A stretch of 64,000 nucleotides of DNA from Tolypothrix campylonemoides VB511288 (GCA_000828075.3 JXCB02000033.1:398738-462737); one strand, 5' to 3'; shown: positions 8,998 through 18,708, numbered from the stretch's first letter. Notes: generated from the letters alone by a model not told the origin. Numbers and translations are program-made.

Positions 8998-9210
8998 TGA
9001 GAAAGCATATAAGCTTAATAAGAAAGCAATATGCTTTTTTGCTTGCTAAATCTACTGAAATGAGAAAGCAATTAGGCATTTTGAGAAAGCATATAAGCCT
9101 AACGAGAAAGCAATATGCTTTTTTGCTTGCTAAATCTACTGAAATGAGAAAGCAATTAGGCATTTTGAGAAAGCATATAAGCCTAATGAGAAAGCAATAT
9201 GCTTTTTTGT
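8998..9210. repeat. 84-bp tandem repeat array with nested GAGAAAGCA words
   Basis: Units start at 8998, 9082 and 9166 (period 84, about 2.5 copies, few mismatches). Inside each unit the word GAGAAAGCA or AGAAAGCAATATGC recurs. Because 84 is divisible by three, both strands stay open (for example MRKQLGILRKHISLTRKQYA on the plus strand), but no start context or known family supports a protein. Confidence 0.85.
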
Positions 9211-9383
9211 TTATTGAAATCAACTTGATCGATTTTCCTGATGCAGTGAGCAGTTATGGCGATCGCAAAAATCTAACATTCAAAATGGGTACAACCGAAG
9301 CGATTTGATAGCATTAATTAACAAAGTGGGTGATCGCCTACAACCCAACCTAAGTGATGGCGCAAAGCGCCCACCTTCGGTGA

Positions 9384-9587
9384 ACGCTTGCTTTAGGTCA
9401 ATTCCTCAGTTATCGGTTGGCGCTGGCAGCAACTGAGCCAGAGCGAGTATTATATTTGGCAGTTCCACTAGATGCCTATGGAACTTTCTTTCAACTTGAG
9501 TTCACGCAGACAGCAGTACAAAAATATCAAGTTTTGTTAGTTGTCTACGATCCAGTGAATGAGGTGATTGTGCAATGGATAAAATAG
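9384..9587 (+). pseudogene. xisH: XisH C-terminal fragment
   Basis: The frame 9384-9587 encodes LALGQFLSYRLALAATEPER, then VLYLAVPLDAYGTFFQLEF and VYDPVNEVIVQWIK-stop. This is the C-terminal half of the fdxN-element excision controlling factor XisH. An in-frame TGA at 9381 and unrelated upstream sequence show that the N-terminal nuclease-like half is gone. It overlaps the start of xisI by 13 bp, the usual xisH-xisI arrangement. Confidence 0.8.
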
Positions 9588-9910
9588 CTAAGTATCGAGA
9601 GTACATTCAGACCTTGCTTACTCGTTATACCAGTGACGATGTTTCAGATGATCAGGTAGAGGCTCAACTTATCTTTGATACAGAGCGAGATCATTATCAG
9701 TGGATGAATGTGGGTTGGCAACAATTTAATCGCATTTATCGATGTGTGATGCATTTTGACATTAAAAACGGAAAAATATGGCTTCAGCAGAACTTAACAG
9801 ATCAGAATCCTGCTGAGGAGTTAGTTAAAATGGGTGTTCCGAAAGACGATATTGTTTTGGGATTGCAACCTCCGTATAAAAGGCAGTACACAGATTACGG
9901 CGTTGCTTAA
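9575..9910 (+). CDS. xisI: XisI, fdxN element excision controlling factor
   Basis: 111 residues, the normal XisI length, from MDKIAKYREYIQTLLTRYTS through LIFDTERDHYQWMNVGWQ to the conserved tail GLQPPYKRQYTDYGVA. In Anabaena, XisH and XisI help XisF excise the fdxN element in heterocysts. Many cyanobacteria carry extra xisHI pairs away from any excision element, where their role is unknown. The partner xisH is truncated here, so this copy is probably orphaned. No recombinase gene is nearby. Confidence 0.88.
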   Translation: MDKIAKYREYIQTLLTRYTSDDVSDDQVEAQLIFDTERDHYQWMNVGWQQFNRIYRCVMHFDIKNGKIWLQQNLTDQNPAEELVKMGVPKDDIVLGLQPPYKRQYTDYGVA

Positions 9911-10262
9911 AGAATAGCCATATATACAGCAGGAGTGTGGTGTGTTGCGCGAGGGACAACGCACCTATTAGTGCATGAAGGCAGATGGCAGATGGCAGAT
10001 GGGAAGAAAGTTTGTACAATAAGCTTTTTAAACTTTTTCAACTGGATAGTTATTTCTGCCATGCTCCACTAGGAATTTTATAATATTAACAAAGTGGGCG
10101 ATCGCCCTTAGCAATCAACATAGATTTAAAAGGACGCTATTGAAGGTTGGCTCAATGTTGCTAATAGTATTTCCTGCTAAATAAAATAATGAATACTCGA
10201 AAAAGCTGATCGCCATGCAGGGCGGCTCCTCTGGAGCATCGCTTCTTTAAGCCAAAGCTATT
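9911..10262. other. Spacer between xisI and Uma2 gene
   Basis: No gene is seen. It contains ATTAACAAAGTGGGCGATCG at about 10085, which also occurs (one mismatch) at about 9317 in front of the xisH remnant, so a short sequence flanks the xisHI debris on both sides. A small GC-rich inverted sequence lies at 10212-10245. Confidence 0.45.
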
Positions 10263-10832
10263 TTACTCAAAAGCAACACCGCGATAAATTTCCGCCATTG
10301 GCAATTCCATGCCAACTGAGTCTAGGGAAATAGATTGTTCCAAGCCTTTAAATTCATTGAGCAACCAACCTTGGCTTTGCTTGCTATAGCGTTCGACAAA
10401 AGCTTCATCCTGCTCGACTAATAAATATTCGCTAAAGCTTTCAATTGATCGATAGATCCGAAATTTATTTTGTCGGTCGTAATCTGCCGTGGAAGGAGAT
10501 AGTACTTCAACAATTAAAATAGGATTCAAAACTTCATCTAAGCGATCACCATTCAGTTGCGGTTCACCATCAAAAATCATCACGTCTGGATATACTCCGC
10601 GTCGATATTCGGGAATCCACAGCCGCAAATCGTTGTTAATTGGCTCGAATTGAGTATCGCGCAGCACAGAGGTAAGATAAGTCAAAATGTTCCGACCGAT
10701 GCGGCTGTGTTTGAGTGTTCCTCCGGGCATGGGTATAATTTCTCCATCTCGATATTCGCTGCGTCCTTCCGCTTTTTCTTCGAGCTCGCGATATTCATCC
10801 AAACTGTAGCGGCGCTTGATGGTAGAAATCAT
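10263..10832 (-). CDS. Uma2 family endonuclease-fold protein
   Basis: 189 residues of the Uma2 (DUF820) family, a PD-(D/E)XK fold greatly expanded in cyanobacteria and of unclear role. Seen: YSLDEYRELEEKAEGRSEYR, DGEIIPMPGGTLKHSRI, the putative active-site region YPDVMIFDG followed by LIVEVLSPSTADYDRQNKF (acidic residue, then E-x-L in place of E-x-K), and YLLVEQDEAFVERY. The start at 10832 matches the family N-terminus; upstream in-frame codons to 11009 look non-homologous and overlap the next gene. Confidence 0.85.
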   Translation of the reverse strand: MISTIKRRYSLDEYRELEEKAEGRSEYRDGEIIPMPGGTLKHSRIGRNILTYLTSVLRDTQFEPINNDLRLWIPEYRRGVYPDVMIFDGEPQLNGDRLDEVLNPILIVEVLSPSTADYDRQNKFRIYRSIESFSEYLLVEQDEAFVERYSKQSQGWLLNEFKGLEQSISLDSVGMELPMAEIYRGVAFE

Positions 10833-10920
10833 AGGTCGTAGCCGATCGCATTGGCTATAGGACAACAAGATTATTTTGTCACAGATTGTTGAAGTATTGT
10901 AGGCAGGCGATGGGGTTTTG

Positions 10921-12387
10921 TCAACGAACGGCTTTAAGAGCATCGTACAATAACCTGTATCGCTTGAACGCTTTTTCGTACACAGAATTTTCTTGCGGCT
11001 GTACCACATTACTATCCTGCGGCAGGATCTTGAATGCAGCTTCTAAATTGGGATATGCACCAACCCCCACCATTGCCAGAATCGCTGCTCCGTAAGCAGC
11101 TCCTTCTTCGGCTTTGGGAGCAATAAGTTCTGTTTGCAAAACATCTGCCAAAATTCGTAACCAGATGTTGGATCTTGCACCTCCACCTGTTGCCAAGAGT
11201 TGATGAACGGGAGTAATGTCGGTGATGACTTCCAACGCTTCCCGCAAGCTAAATGCTACACCTTCCAGAACAGCACGAATGATATCTGCTTGTGTATGAG
11301 CTAATGACAGATTTACCCAAGCACCCCGAGTCTCTGGATCGAGGTGGGGACTTCGCTCTCCTGAGAGGTGGGGCAGAAATAGAACACCACGGGCACCAGG
11401 CAGCGATCGCTCTGCCATATCCATCAGATCGGTGTAGGATATATGCGGTGCAAATGTATCTCGATACCAACGCAGAGAACCGCCAGCCGCTAGCGTCACT
11501 CCTAGCTGATGATAGCCACCATCCACATGACACAACAAATGCACCCGACCTTCTGGATCGGGAATTGGGCGATCGCACGGTGCAAAGATAACTCCCGACG
11601 TGCCAATACTCAGACTACCCCGGTTCAGGTTGCTTGATGAAATCCCCAAACCGATCGCCGCTGCTGCATTGTCGCCTCCACCTGCAACCACAGGTAATCC
11701 GGCTGGCAATCCCACCTGGGCAGCGATTTCTGATTTCAAGCGTCCGGCGATCGCCGTAGACTCGATTACCGGAGGAAACAACGCTGGGTTGATATTGAGA
11801 GCATTGAGAATATCTGTATCCCATTGCCGACTCGCCAGATTCAAACACCCAACACCAGACGCATCAGACGGCTCTGTCACTGGCTCACCAGTGAGCACAT
11901 ATCCAAGATAATCTTTTGGTAAAAGAATTTGCCACAGCCGAGCATATGCTTGCGGTTCTTGAGTCCGTAACCATACAAGCTTTGGAAGCTGAAACCCGGT
12001 AATTGCAGGATTTCCGGTGCGCTGGATCAACTCCTGACGCCCAATAGTGGCTTCAATTGCATCAACAGCTTTACCGGTGCGCTGATCATTCCACAAAATT
12101 GCCGGTCTGATCACTCTGCTCTCTGCATCGAGAGGAACCATGCCATGCATTTGTCCTGACAAACCGAGGGCAATTGCTTGGTGTCCATCCAGCTGTTGAG
12201 CAACATCGAACAAGGCATCCAAACTAGCTTCGACCCAATCCGATGGGTTCTGTTCCGTCCAACCCGGCTGTGGTGTTAACAGGGGATAGCTCCTCGTCGT
12301 AGTAGCGATAATTTGCCCTTGCAGATCAACAGCGATCGCCCGCACTCCTCCTGTACCCAAATCCAAGCCAACTACGACGTCAGTCAA
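10921..12387 (-). CDS. xylB: Xylulokinase (FGGY family)
   Basis: It phosphorylates D-xylulose to xylulose-5-phosphate with ATP, feeding the pentose phosphate pathway; some FGGY members act on related ketoses. The 488 residues show the actin-fold signature [20 protein letters not shown] at the N-terminus, [10 protein letters not shown] (substrate loop), [29 protein letters not shown], and [19 protein letters not shown] near the end. The start is TTG 12387, because AGGAGGGGG lies six bases upstream and the FGGY signature starts just after it; earlier in-frame codons to 12453 are not family-like. No xylose isomerase or transporter is nearby. Confidence 0.92.
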   Translation of the reverse strand: MTDVVVGLDLGTGGVRAIAVDLQGQIIATTTRSYPLLTPQPGWTEQNPSDWVEASLDALFDVAQQLDGHQAIALGLSGQMHGMVPLDAESRVIRPAILWNDQRTGKAVDAIEATIGRQELIQRTGNPAITGFQLPKLVWLRTQEPQAYARLWQILLPKDYLGYVLTGEPVTEPSDASGVGCLNLASRQWDTDILNALNINPALFPPVIESTAIAGRLKSEIAAQVGLPAGLPVVAGGGDNAAAAIGLGISSSNLNRGSLSIGTSGVIFAPCDRPIPDPEGRVHLLCHVDGGYHQLGVTLAAGGSLRWYRDTFAPHISYTDLMDMAERSLPGARGVLFLPHLSGERSPHLDPETRGAWVNLSLAHTQADIIRAVLEGVAFSLREALEVITDITPVHQLLATGGGARSNIWLRILADVLQTELIAPKAEEGAAYGAAILAMVGVGAYPNLEAAFKILPQDSNVVQPQENSVYEKAFKRYRLLYDALKAVR

Positions 12388-12393
12388 TTGCCC

Positions 12394-12402
12394 CCTCCTA
12401 AA
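12394..12402 (-). promoter_or_regulatory. Strong Shine-Dalgarno deciding the xylB TTG start
   Basis: AGGAGGGGG on the minus strand, immediately upstream of the TTG at 12387. It supports the short form of the protein. Confidence 0.7.
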
Positions 12403-12600
12403 TTCATCAATTCTAGACAAGTAACAATTAACGTTTTGCTGCTTGTTCACCAACTAGCTATCAGTACTGATACCAATTTGAAAAAGAATGCGACAGATAG
12501 ACAGTCCTAACCCTTGTTATATCTGGTTTTCTTAATGCGTGAATTTTGAATTTTGAATGAGCGAATTTTGAATTGGTATGACTTGGTAGTCCCTCAACCA

Positions 12601-13215
12601 CTAGCTGCACTTAGCTACCAGGCTAGCTGCAAGTTCTTTCAACGCCAAACTTCCATCCCGAAACACTGACCACCCATCCCCCACCAATACAGCCTCTATA
12701 CCATTTATCTCGGCGAGTCTTTGGACTGAGGCAACCGCTTCCTCTCGATTGGAAAGTTTCTCATCGGGTAAAATCGTTAGACTCCCTGCTTTGTGTCCCC
12801 GGATCAAATCGCCTGTAATCAAGGTTGTCTTATCCAAAAGCAGTGCCAGTTCACCAGGAGTCTTCGAGCCTTGCAATTCAATCACCTGCAACCCTGGAAC
12901 TAACTCTTCGCCATCATAAAGCCAGCGGTTGCATTTAATAGGAAAGTGACTTCGTTCAGCAAAAGGACCTGCAATTTGGGCACCAGTCACATGTGCAAGT
13001 TCCTTTGCAGCACGTACATGATCTGAATTGGTGATCACAATCCAACGAACACTACCTAAGGAATTGAGATGTTCGTAGTCTTCGGATAACACAGACAAGG
13101 GATCGATGAGAATATTACCGTCTGGACGAATCCAAGCAATACTATTGAAATCTATATTGCGTTCTTTATTAAAGGATGACCATGCGTATAAGTCATCGCG
13201 GTGTAGAAGTTTCAT
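12601..13215 (-). CDS. Metallo-beta-lactamase-fold protein with degenerate metal site
   Basis: 204 residues with the MBL-fold outline: beta strands NILIDPLSV and WIVITNSDHVRAAKELA, then LQVIELQGSKTPGELALLL and TTLITGDLIRGHKAGSLTIL. In active enzymes the first motif is HxHxDH and the second is around HTPGH. Here they read TNSDH and KTPGEL, so most metal-binding His are absent while D-H and the G-D of TGD remain. It is probably a non-hydrolytic or altered member. It stands alone, with no signal peptide. The ATG at 13215 is the first start and fits the fold. Confidence 0.75.
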   Translation of the reverse strand: MKLLHRDDLYAWSSFNKERNIDFNSIAWIRPDGNILIDPLSVLSEDYEHLNSLGSVRWIVITNSDHVRAAKELAHVTGAQIAGPFAERSHFPIKCNRWLYDGEELVPGLQVIELQGSKTPGELALLLDKTTLITGDLIRGHKAGSLTILPDEKLSNREEAVASVQRLAEINGIEAVLVGDGWSVFRDGSLALKELAASLVAKCS

Positions 13216-14600
13216 TGGAAATTCGTTTAGTAAATTTAGTACTACATAGTTGCTCTTTCTTAATATATTTATACATACTCTAAAGTAAAGGTCTGATAAT
13301 ATTTTGGTTAAATTTTACATTGCTGCAATACAGTAAAGGGGACTGGGGATTGGCGATTAGGAATTGGGGATTAAGGTAATGGTTATCAAACGAAAAATTA
13401 TGTTCGGGGCAATAAAGACCTAAACATATTTTGGAGCATTTCCCCCAACAACCGTCCCCAGTCCCCAAGGTTCATCAGCGGCATTCAGTCGCCAATACTG
13501 CACTCAGGCGTCTCCCGACCTAGGGTTCTGCCCGTCCCCCACCAACGAGTACGTATGGTGGGGAACTGCTTGCCCCGACCTGTTGAAATTGCCAATATTG
13601 TTATGTATCCGTTATGGCGATCGCCTTTATGCGGGGCTATAGTTCATATAGCTGGGGACTGGGGACTGGGGACTGGTGAGTCCAGCGCCGTGCGGGGGTT
13701 CCCCCCGTTGAGGCGACTGGCGAACCCGAAGGGGGACTGGGTGAAAAGCCTTTTTGTGTCTAGGTTTTATCATCTGTTAGCGTCGTACGCACCTTGGCTG
13801 TTGCTATACCTGTAAAGTCGGCGCTACCTGCGATCGCCCCGCCAGGATACATGAATATTCCTCCCCTTATCCCCTTGTCCATTTTGTAGGAGCAGGCGCA
13901 CTCTTAGGCACACCACCCGCTACGAATCAAACAAACACTTCCCTTTCTCACTCCCTCACTCCCTCACTCCCTCACTCCCTCACTCCCTCACTCCCTCACT
14001 CACTCCCTCCCTCCCTCACTCCCTCCCTCAAGAGGCGTTATGGATGAAAGTTTTTTCCCTGCTTATTTTTATAGGAGGGTCTTCACACAAAATTATGCTA
14101 ACAATAATGTGTCATTCTAAAGAAAAGATTAAAAAATAATACATTGTATAAAACTTGTGGTAAATATTTTCATCCAGCAGTAGATAATAGCTATAACAAC
14201 GCACTCCAAACAAATATACCTCCCCTTAATCGCTCTAAGACAACTTACTGTCCATCAACTTTTTTGTCAGACTTTATTAAGTTATTTATAAAAGTTATTA
14301 TTTGGTATCTAAAGCTTTACAAAGTTTAACGGAAAAACTAAATACAATCTATCAAACGGGCGATGAAAATGGGAACCTTTGCTTTCAAAAAAGCATCGTT
14401 CTTCCCTATAAAGGATTTATATGAGTCCAAACAGAGGGGCGTAGGGGAGGACAGTCCTAAAAACCCACAGTGTTGCAGCGAATCCCCAAGTTTTCTGTAA
14501 GTGGCGTTCAACTGTTTGTAGTCAATAACTAAGTCTAACCCCTAAAAATCCTATTTCATCCTGACCAACATAAACACCAAAATATAGGTTTTATTAAGTA
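13216..14600. other. Long repeat-rich spacer
   Basis: About 1.4 kb without a convincing gene. It holds GGGGATTGGGGATTA-type repeats (13340-13375), 9-bp GGACTGGGG tandem units (13655-13677), a GGTTCCCCCCGTTGAGGCG dispersed repeat (13690-13735, related to 40010-40110), and the CTCACTCC minisatellite at 13940-14032. The last 500 bp before the GH65 gene are AT-rich and presumably contain its promoter. Confidence 0.6.
13940..14032. repeat. CTCACTCC minisatellite
   Basis: An 8-bp unit CTCACTCC is repeated about seven times, then decays into CTCCCTCC units. It is the same repeat class as the in-frame inserts in murD and in the ABC exporter at the right edge, but non-coding here. Confidence 0.9.
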
Positions 14601-17531
14601 ATGCTCTACTACTCACCTGACACTTCCCAAAACAATCAGCAAGTTTTTGACTCCACTGGCTGGAACGTGATTGAAACAGAGTTCAATCCCAACGAACTAC
14701 ACCACAAAGAAACTGTCTTCACGCTTGGGAACGGCTACTTGGGAACACGGGGAACTTTCGAGGAAGGATATCCTAATGATTCCGCAGCAACAATCATTAA
14801 CGGTGTTTATGATGATGTTGCGATCGCCACCACACAGCTTGTTAACTGCCCCAGTTGGCTGTCTTTGGTTGTAAAAGTCGGAGAAGAACGCTTCAGTCTT
14901 GACGCTGGCGAACTTTTGTACTATGAACGTCGGCTTGATATGCGCTTGGGTTTATTGAACCGTGAAGTGCGGTGGCGTTCTCCACAAGGTCATACAGTGG
15001 ATTTCCACTTTCAGCGTTTCGCTTCTTTAGCAGACGAACACGTTTTAGCTGTCCGTTGTGAAATTACATCCCAAGATTTTGAAGGTGACATCTCAGTTGA
15101 AGTTGAGTTTAATCCCCAACAGGATACCCAAGGCGTCAAACACTGGGAAACATTAAACTCTGGTAGCGCCGGAAATCTTGTCTGGTTGCACAGCCAAACT
15201 CTCCATTCTGGAATTGAACTTGGTATGGCAGCTAAGCTTGTGGTTGAAGGTGAAGATGCTGCACTGTTAGGCGAACAAATGGGCGAACAAAATACTTCCC
15301 CAAGCTTAACAAAAACCTTTCAATGTGTACCAGGACAAACTGTTACCGTTGACAAGATTGTCACTTTGTTTACTTCACGGGATACAGAAACCCCGATGGC
15401 AGCAGCCTTAAATAGGCTAGCGGATGAACCAAGCTACTCCACGCTGTTTGCGGCTCACATTGCTGCATGGGAGCAGGTGTGGCAAGACAGTGACATAATT
15501 ATAGAAGGCGATCGCAAAGCGCAGTTGAGCGTCCGCTACAACCTCTTCCAAGTGCTTGCTGCTGCACCACGTCATGATGACCGAGTCAGCATTCCTCCCA
15601 AAACCCTCTCCGGTTTTGCCTATAGCGGACACATCTTCTGGGATACAGAAATTTTTATCTTGCCCTTCCTAACCTTAACTCAGCCAGCGCTGGCACGTAA
15701 CCTGCTCATGTACCGCTACCACACTTTAGATGGGGCGCGACGCAAAGCCAAAGAAGCGGGATACTCTGGCGCAATGTATGCTTGGGAAAGCGCCACTACT
15801 GGCGATGAAGTGACTCCTCGGTGGGTACCAGGTAAAAACGGTGAGCAAATCCGCATCTGGTGCGGTGACATTGAAGTGCATATTAATACAGATGTGGCTT
15901 ATGCTGCTTGGAACTACTGGCGGCATACCGGCGATGATGAATGGATGCGCGATTATGGTGCAGAAATTATCCTAGATACCGCTGCTTTCTGGGAAAGTCG
16001 GGTTGAGTGGAACCCACAGCGCAACAGTTATGATATCCGTGATGTAATTGGACCTGATGAAAATCACGATCGCGTAGACAATAACGCCTTCACCAATCTC
16101 ATGGCGCAATGGCACTTACAATCAGCATTGATGCTGTGGAACTGGCTGCATCAAGCGTATCCTGACACAGCACAACAGCTAGAGGTAAAACTCAACTTAG
16201 GAACCGAACGCTTTGCAACCTGGGCGTCTATTGCCAAAAATATTTATGTCAACCAAGACTTAGAAACTGGGTTGATGGAACAGTTTGAGGGCTTCTTCCA
16301 ACTCGAAGATATTAACTGGGCTGATTACCAAACCCGTACCACATCAATGCAAGGACTTTTAGGAGTCGAGGCGACAAGTCAAAAGCAGATACTCAAGCAG
16401 CCAGATGTATTGATGCTTTTCTACTTGTTACGCGATGTCTACGACCGGAAAACCCTGCAAACCAACTGGGATTATTATAACCCCCGCACCGACCACACCT
16501 ATGGTTCCTCACTCGGTCCAGCAATTCACGCTATCTTAGCTTGCGATCTCAATCAACCACAAGAAGCGTATACCCATTTTATGCGATCGGCGTTGGTAGA
16601 TTTGGAAGATGTGCGGCGTAACGCAGCGGAAGGAATTCACGGTGCTAGTGCTGGTGGAGTTTGGCAAGCTGTAATCTTCGGGTTTGCTGGTATCCGCATG
16701 ACTCAATTTGGTCCTGTTGCTTGTCCAAATCTACCCTCAGGCTGGACACGTTTGAAGTTCCGTTTGCAATGGTGCAATCAGTGGTACGAATTCGATTTGC
16801 AACCAGAAAAGATTCAAACCTTTGCAGATATTCACCCAACTTCAGACTCAGCAATTGCTGGCGTCATTTTTGACTTGGATGGTGTTTTAACCGATACTTC
16901 GGAGTTACACTATCTGGCTTGGAAGCAATTGGCAGATGAAGAAGGTATAGAGTTTGACCGAGAAGCGAATGAAGCAATGCGAGGACTGCCACGTCGAGAA
17001 TCTTTGCTGCATATTTTAGGAAACCGCCCAGCAACTGAAGAGCAAATTCAGGACATGATGGAGCGTAAAAATCGCTACTTCGTGGAAATGATGCAGAAGA
17101 TTACGCCAGCACATCTGCTTCCAGGAGTTGCAGATTTGTTGCAGGAAGTACGCGCTGCTGGAATGAAAGTGGCTTTGGGTTCATCCAGCAAAAACGCTCA
17201 GACTGTGATCGAACGTTTAGGGATTACTGAACCCTTCGATGCTATTGCTGATGGCTACAGTGTATCCCAACCAAAACCAGCACCAGACCTTTTCCTATAT
17301 GCTGCACAACAACTTGGTCTTTCACCGTCACAATGTGTTGTGGTGGAAGACGCAGCAGCAGGTGTAGAAGCTGCTCTTGCTGCGGGAATGCGAGCTATTG
17401 GGCTTGGTCCTAGCGAACGAGTGGGTAAAGCACACGTTGTATTACCCAGTTTAGAAAGGGTTCGCTGGGAAGAGTTGCGATCGCAGCTCATTAATAGCGA
17501 TCAAGCTTCCCTTGTAGAAGTAGCAGCTTGA
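14601..17531 (+). CDS. GH65 disaccharide phosphorylase fused to beta-phosphoglucomutase
   Basis: 976 residues in two parts. Residues 1-750 are a glycoside hydrolase family 65 phosphorylase: N-terminal FTLGNGYLGTRGTFEEGYP, GHIFWDTEIFILPFL, and DVIGPDENHDRVDNNAFTN with the expected general acid Glu487. Residues 755-960 are a HAD beta-phosphoglucomutase (FDLDGVLTDT with Asp758 and Asp760, GLPRRESL, LGSSSKN, VVVEDAAAGVEAALAAGMRA). GH65 enzymes release beta-glucose-1-phosphate from trehalose, kojibiose, maltose or related sugars; the fused mutase converts it to glucose-6-phosphate in the same polypeptide. Which disaccharide is used cannot be read from the sequence. Both parts look intact. A terminator follows. 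Confidence 0.92.
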   Translation: MLYYSPDTSQNNQQVFDSTGWNVIETEFNPNELHHKETVFTLGNGYLGTRGTFEEGYPNDSAATIINGVYDDVAIATTQLVNCPSWLSLVVKVGEERFSLDAGELLYYERRLDMRLGLLNREVRWRSPQGHTVDFHFQRFASLADEHVLAVRCEITSQDFEGDISVEVEFNPQQDTQGVKHWETLNSGSAGNLVWLHSQTLHSGIELGMAAKLVVEGEDAALLGEQMGEQNTSPSLTKTFQCVPGQTVTVDKIVTLFTSRDTETPMAAALNRLADEPSYSTLFAAHIAAWEQVWQDSDIIIEGDRKAQLSVRYNLFQVLAAAPRHDDRVSIPPKTLSGFAYSGHIFWDTEIFILPFLTLTQPALARNLLMYRYHTLDGARRKAKEAGYSGAMYAWESATTGDEVTPRWVPGKNGEQIRIWCGDIEVHINTDVAYAAWNYWRHTGDDEWMRDYGAEIILDTAAFWESRVEWNPQRNSYDIRDVIGPDENHDRVDNNAFTNLMAQWHLQSALMLWNWLHQAYPDTAQQLEVKLNLGTERFATWASIAKNIYVNQDLETGLMEQFEGFFQLEDINWADYQTRTTSMQGLLGVEATSQKQILKQPDVLMLFYLLRDVYDRKTLQTNWDYYNPRTDHTYGSSLGPAIHAILACDLNQPQEAYTHFMRSALVDLEDVRRNAAEGIHGASAGGVWQAVIFGFAGIRMTQFGPVACPNLPSGWTRLKFRLQWCNQWYEFDLQPEKIQTFADIHPTSDSAIAGVIFDLDGVLTDTSELHYLAWKQLADEEGIEFDREANEAMRGLPRRESLLHILGNRPATEEQIQDMMERKNRYFVEMMQKITPAHLLPGVADLLQEVRAAGMKVALGSSSKNAQTVIERLGITEPFDAIADGYSVSQPKPAPDLFLYAAQQLGLSPSQCVVVEDAAAGVEAALAAGMRAIGLGPSERVGKAHVVLPSLERVRWEELRSQLINSDQASLVEVAA

Positions 17532-17558
17532 AGGCAAAATTATTGGTCAAGTGATCGG

Positions 17559-17593
17559 ATGGCAGGCAATATACCTGCCATTTTATTTTTTGT
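17559..17593 (+). terminator. Rho-independent terminator of the GH65 gene
   Basis: Stem ATGGCAGG (17559-17566) / CCTGCCAT (17574-17581), 7-nt loop, then TTTATTTTTTG. It begins 28 bp after the stop codon. Confidence 0.8.
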
Positions 17594-17714
17594 TGAGCCA
17601 CACCCCCAAATAGAATTTCAGGGGTTCTGGCTGAAAGTTGGGATTTGTATCACCAATTTCGTGAAATAGTATAAACCATTACCCCAATCCCTAATCCCGA
17701 ATCCCCACTCCGCT

Positions 17715-18506
17715 TCACTGTTTTTGCACGTCAACATTTGCCCAATTCTTGACTTTAGCTATGGGTGGATTTTGCTCAACCGAGTTGTGTTTAAGAAATT
17801 CCCCTCGCAAGCCATAGCTAACTAACCCCATGTACTCGTAAAACAAAAGCATTGCTTTTCTAGTTGAAGTTAGTTGAGTTGGTATGGCGCTTGTGCGCGG
17901 AATCACTTCAAACCCCATACTTTGAAAAGTGAGTAGCGATCGCAACATATGTGGAGGATCTGTGACTAGGAGAAGTTGCTTGACTCCTCGTGGTTGTAGC
18001 ACTGATGCTGTAAAAAGTGCGTTTTCCTTGGTGGTTTGAGAACAGTGTTCTTCGCCCAATGCAGTCTCAGGAATGCCTTTTGCTTCTAGTTGTTCGACGA
18101 TTTCGGAACCATCTCCTGCACCACTAGCAAAAATTAATGGTGCACGACGATCTCTCCAAAGTTTCGCCGCCACTTCAACTCTTGAATGTCTAAATGGTTC
18201 CCCCCGCCCCAGTACAACAATTGCGTCTACAGTTGTACCAGGATCGGGGGGAATAAAAGTAACTAATCCTTTTTTGGCTATAGATATGGTAAGTGGAAAA
18301 GTGGCACTAAAGTAAATTACAAGTAACACAGTTCCTAAACCACTCCAAAAACGCTTCCAGCGTAGGCGTGGAATCATCCAAGGTAAAAAAACTAAAATCA
18401 ACAGTGGCAATACAACAAATGTTGGTGTCATTAGCCAGTGAGAAAGCGTTGACTTCAAAACAAGCCACTGGCTAACTGGGCGATCGCACAAAGCTTGATC
18501 GAGCAT
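17715..18506 (-). CDS. YdcF/ElyC-SanA family membrane protein (DUF218)
   Basis: 263 residues. Two hydrophobic segments lie near the N-terminus (FVVLPLLILVFLPWMI and GLGTVLLVIYFSATFPLTI), followed by a DUF218 domain: DAIVVLGRGEPFRHSRVEVA, LIFASGAGDGSEIVEQLEAKGIP, EEHCSQTTKENALFTASVL, LLLVTDPPHMLRSLLTFQ. The conserved acidic, Thr and Asn positions (E..SQTTKENA) of the family are present. Relatives (SanA, ElyC, YdcF) affect envelope integrity in E. coli; the biochemical function is unsettled. It is probably anchored in the inner membrane with the domain outside. Confidence 0.88.
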   Translation of the reverse strand: MLDQALCDRPVSQWLVLKSTLSHWLMTPTFVVLPLLILVFLPWMIPRLRWKRFWSGLGTVLLVIYFSATFPLTISIAKKGLVTFIPPDPGTTVDAIVVLGRGEPFRHSRVEVAAKLWRDRRAPLIFASGAGDGSEIVEQLEAKGIPETALGEEHCSQTTKENALFTASVLQPRGVKQLLLVTDPPHMLRSLLTFQSMGFEVIPRTSAIPTQLTSTRKAMLLFYEYMGLVSYGLRGEFLKHNSVEQNPPIAKVKNWANVDVQKQ

Positions 18507-18552
18507 TTGAAGTTAACCCTATATACTGTATATACACTCTTTGTCATCTTAA

Positions 18553-18708
18553 CTAAACTTCATCTAATTGACTGTTAGGGACGAGCGCTTCTACTCCCAT
18601 CAAAAAAACTCCTGTGCGGCGACTAAAGGCTTTTACCTTTTTCTCAGCAAGGTAAATTTCAATCTTTAATAGGAATTCATACAGTTTAGTAGGGTGTCCC
18701 TGTGGCAC
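18553..18708 (-). CDS. Possible small protein or gene remnant (51 aa)
   Basis: From GTG 18708 the frame reads VPQGHPTKLYEFLLKIEIYL, then AEKKVKAFSRRTGVFLMGVE and ALVPNSQLDEV-stop. Codon use and amphipathic, charged composition look protein-like, but there is no clear ribosome site and no family I know. The upstream part overlaps a short CRISPR-repeat-like sequence. It may be the end of a lost gene. Confidence 0.25.
   Translation of the reverse strand: MPQGHPTKLYEFLLKIEIYLAEKKVKAFSRRTGVFLMGVEALVPNSQLDEV

Noticed and set aside
8913-9308. 131-codon plus-strand frame and 88-codon minus-strand frame over the 84-bp repeats
   Set aside because: Both are open only because the repeat period is divisible by three; no start context or homologous family.
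10833-11009. N-terminal extension of the Uma2 gene
   Set aside because: It overlaps the 3' end of xylB and does not resemble the Uma2 N-terminus, which begins at 10832.
14144-14329. 61-codon plus-strand frame in the spacer before the GH65 gene
   Set aside because: AT-rich, no ribosome site, no recognisable family; probably chance.
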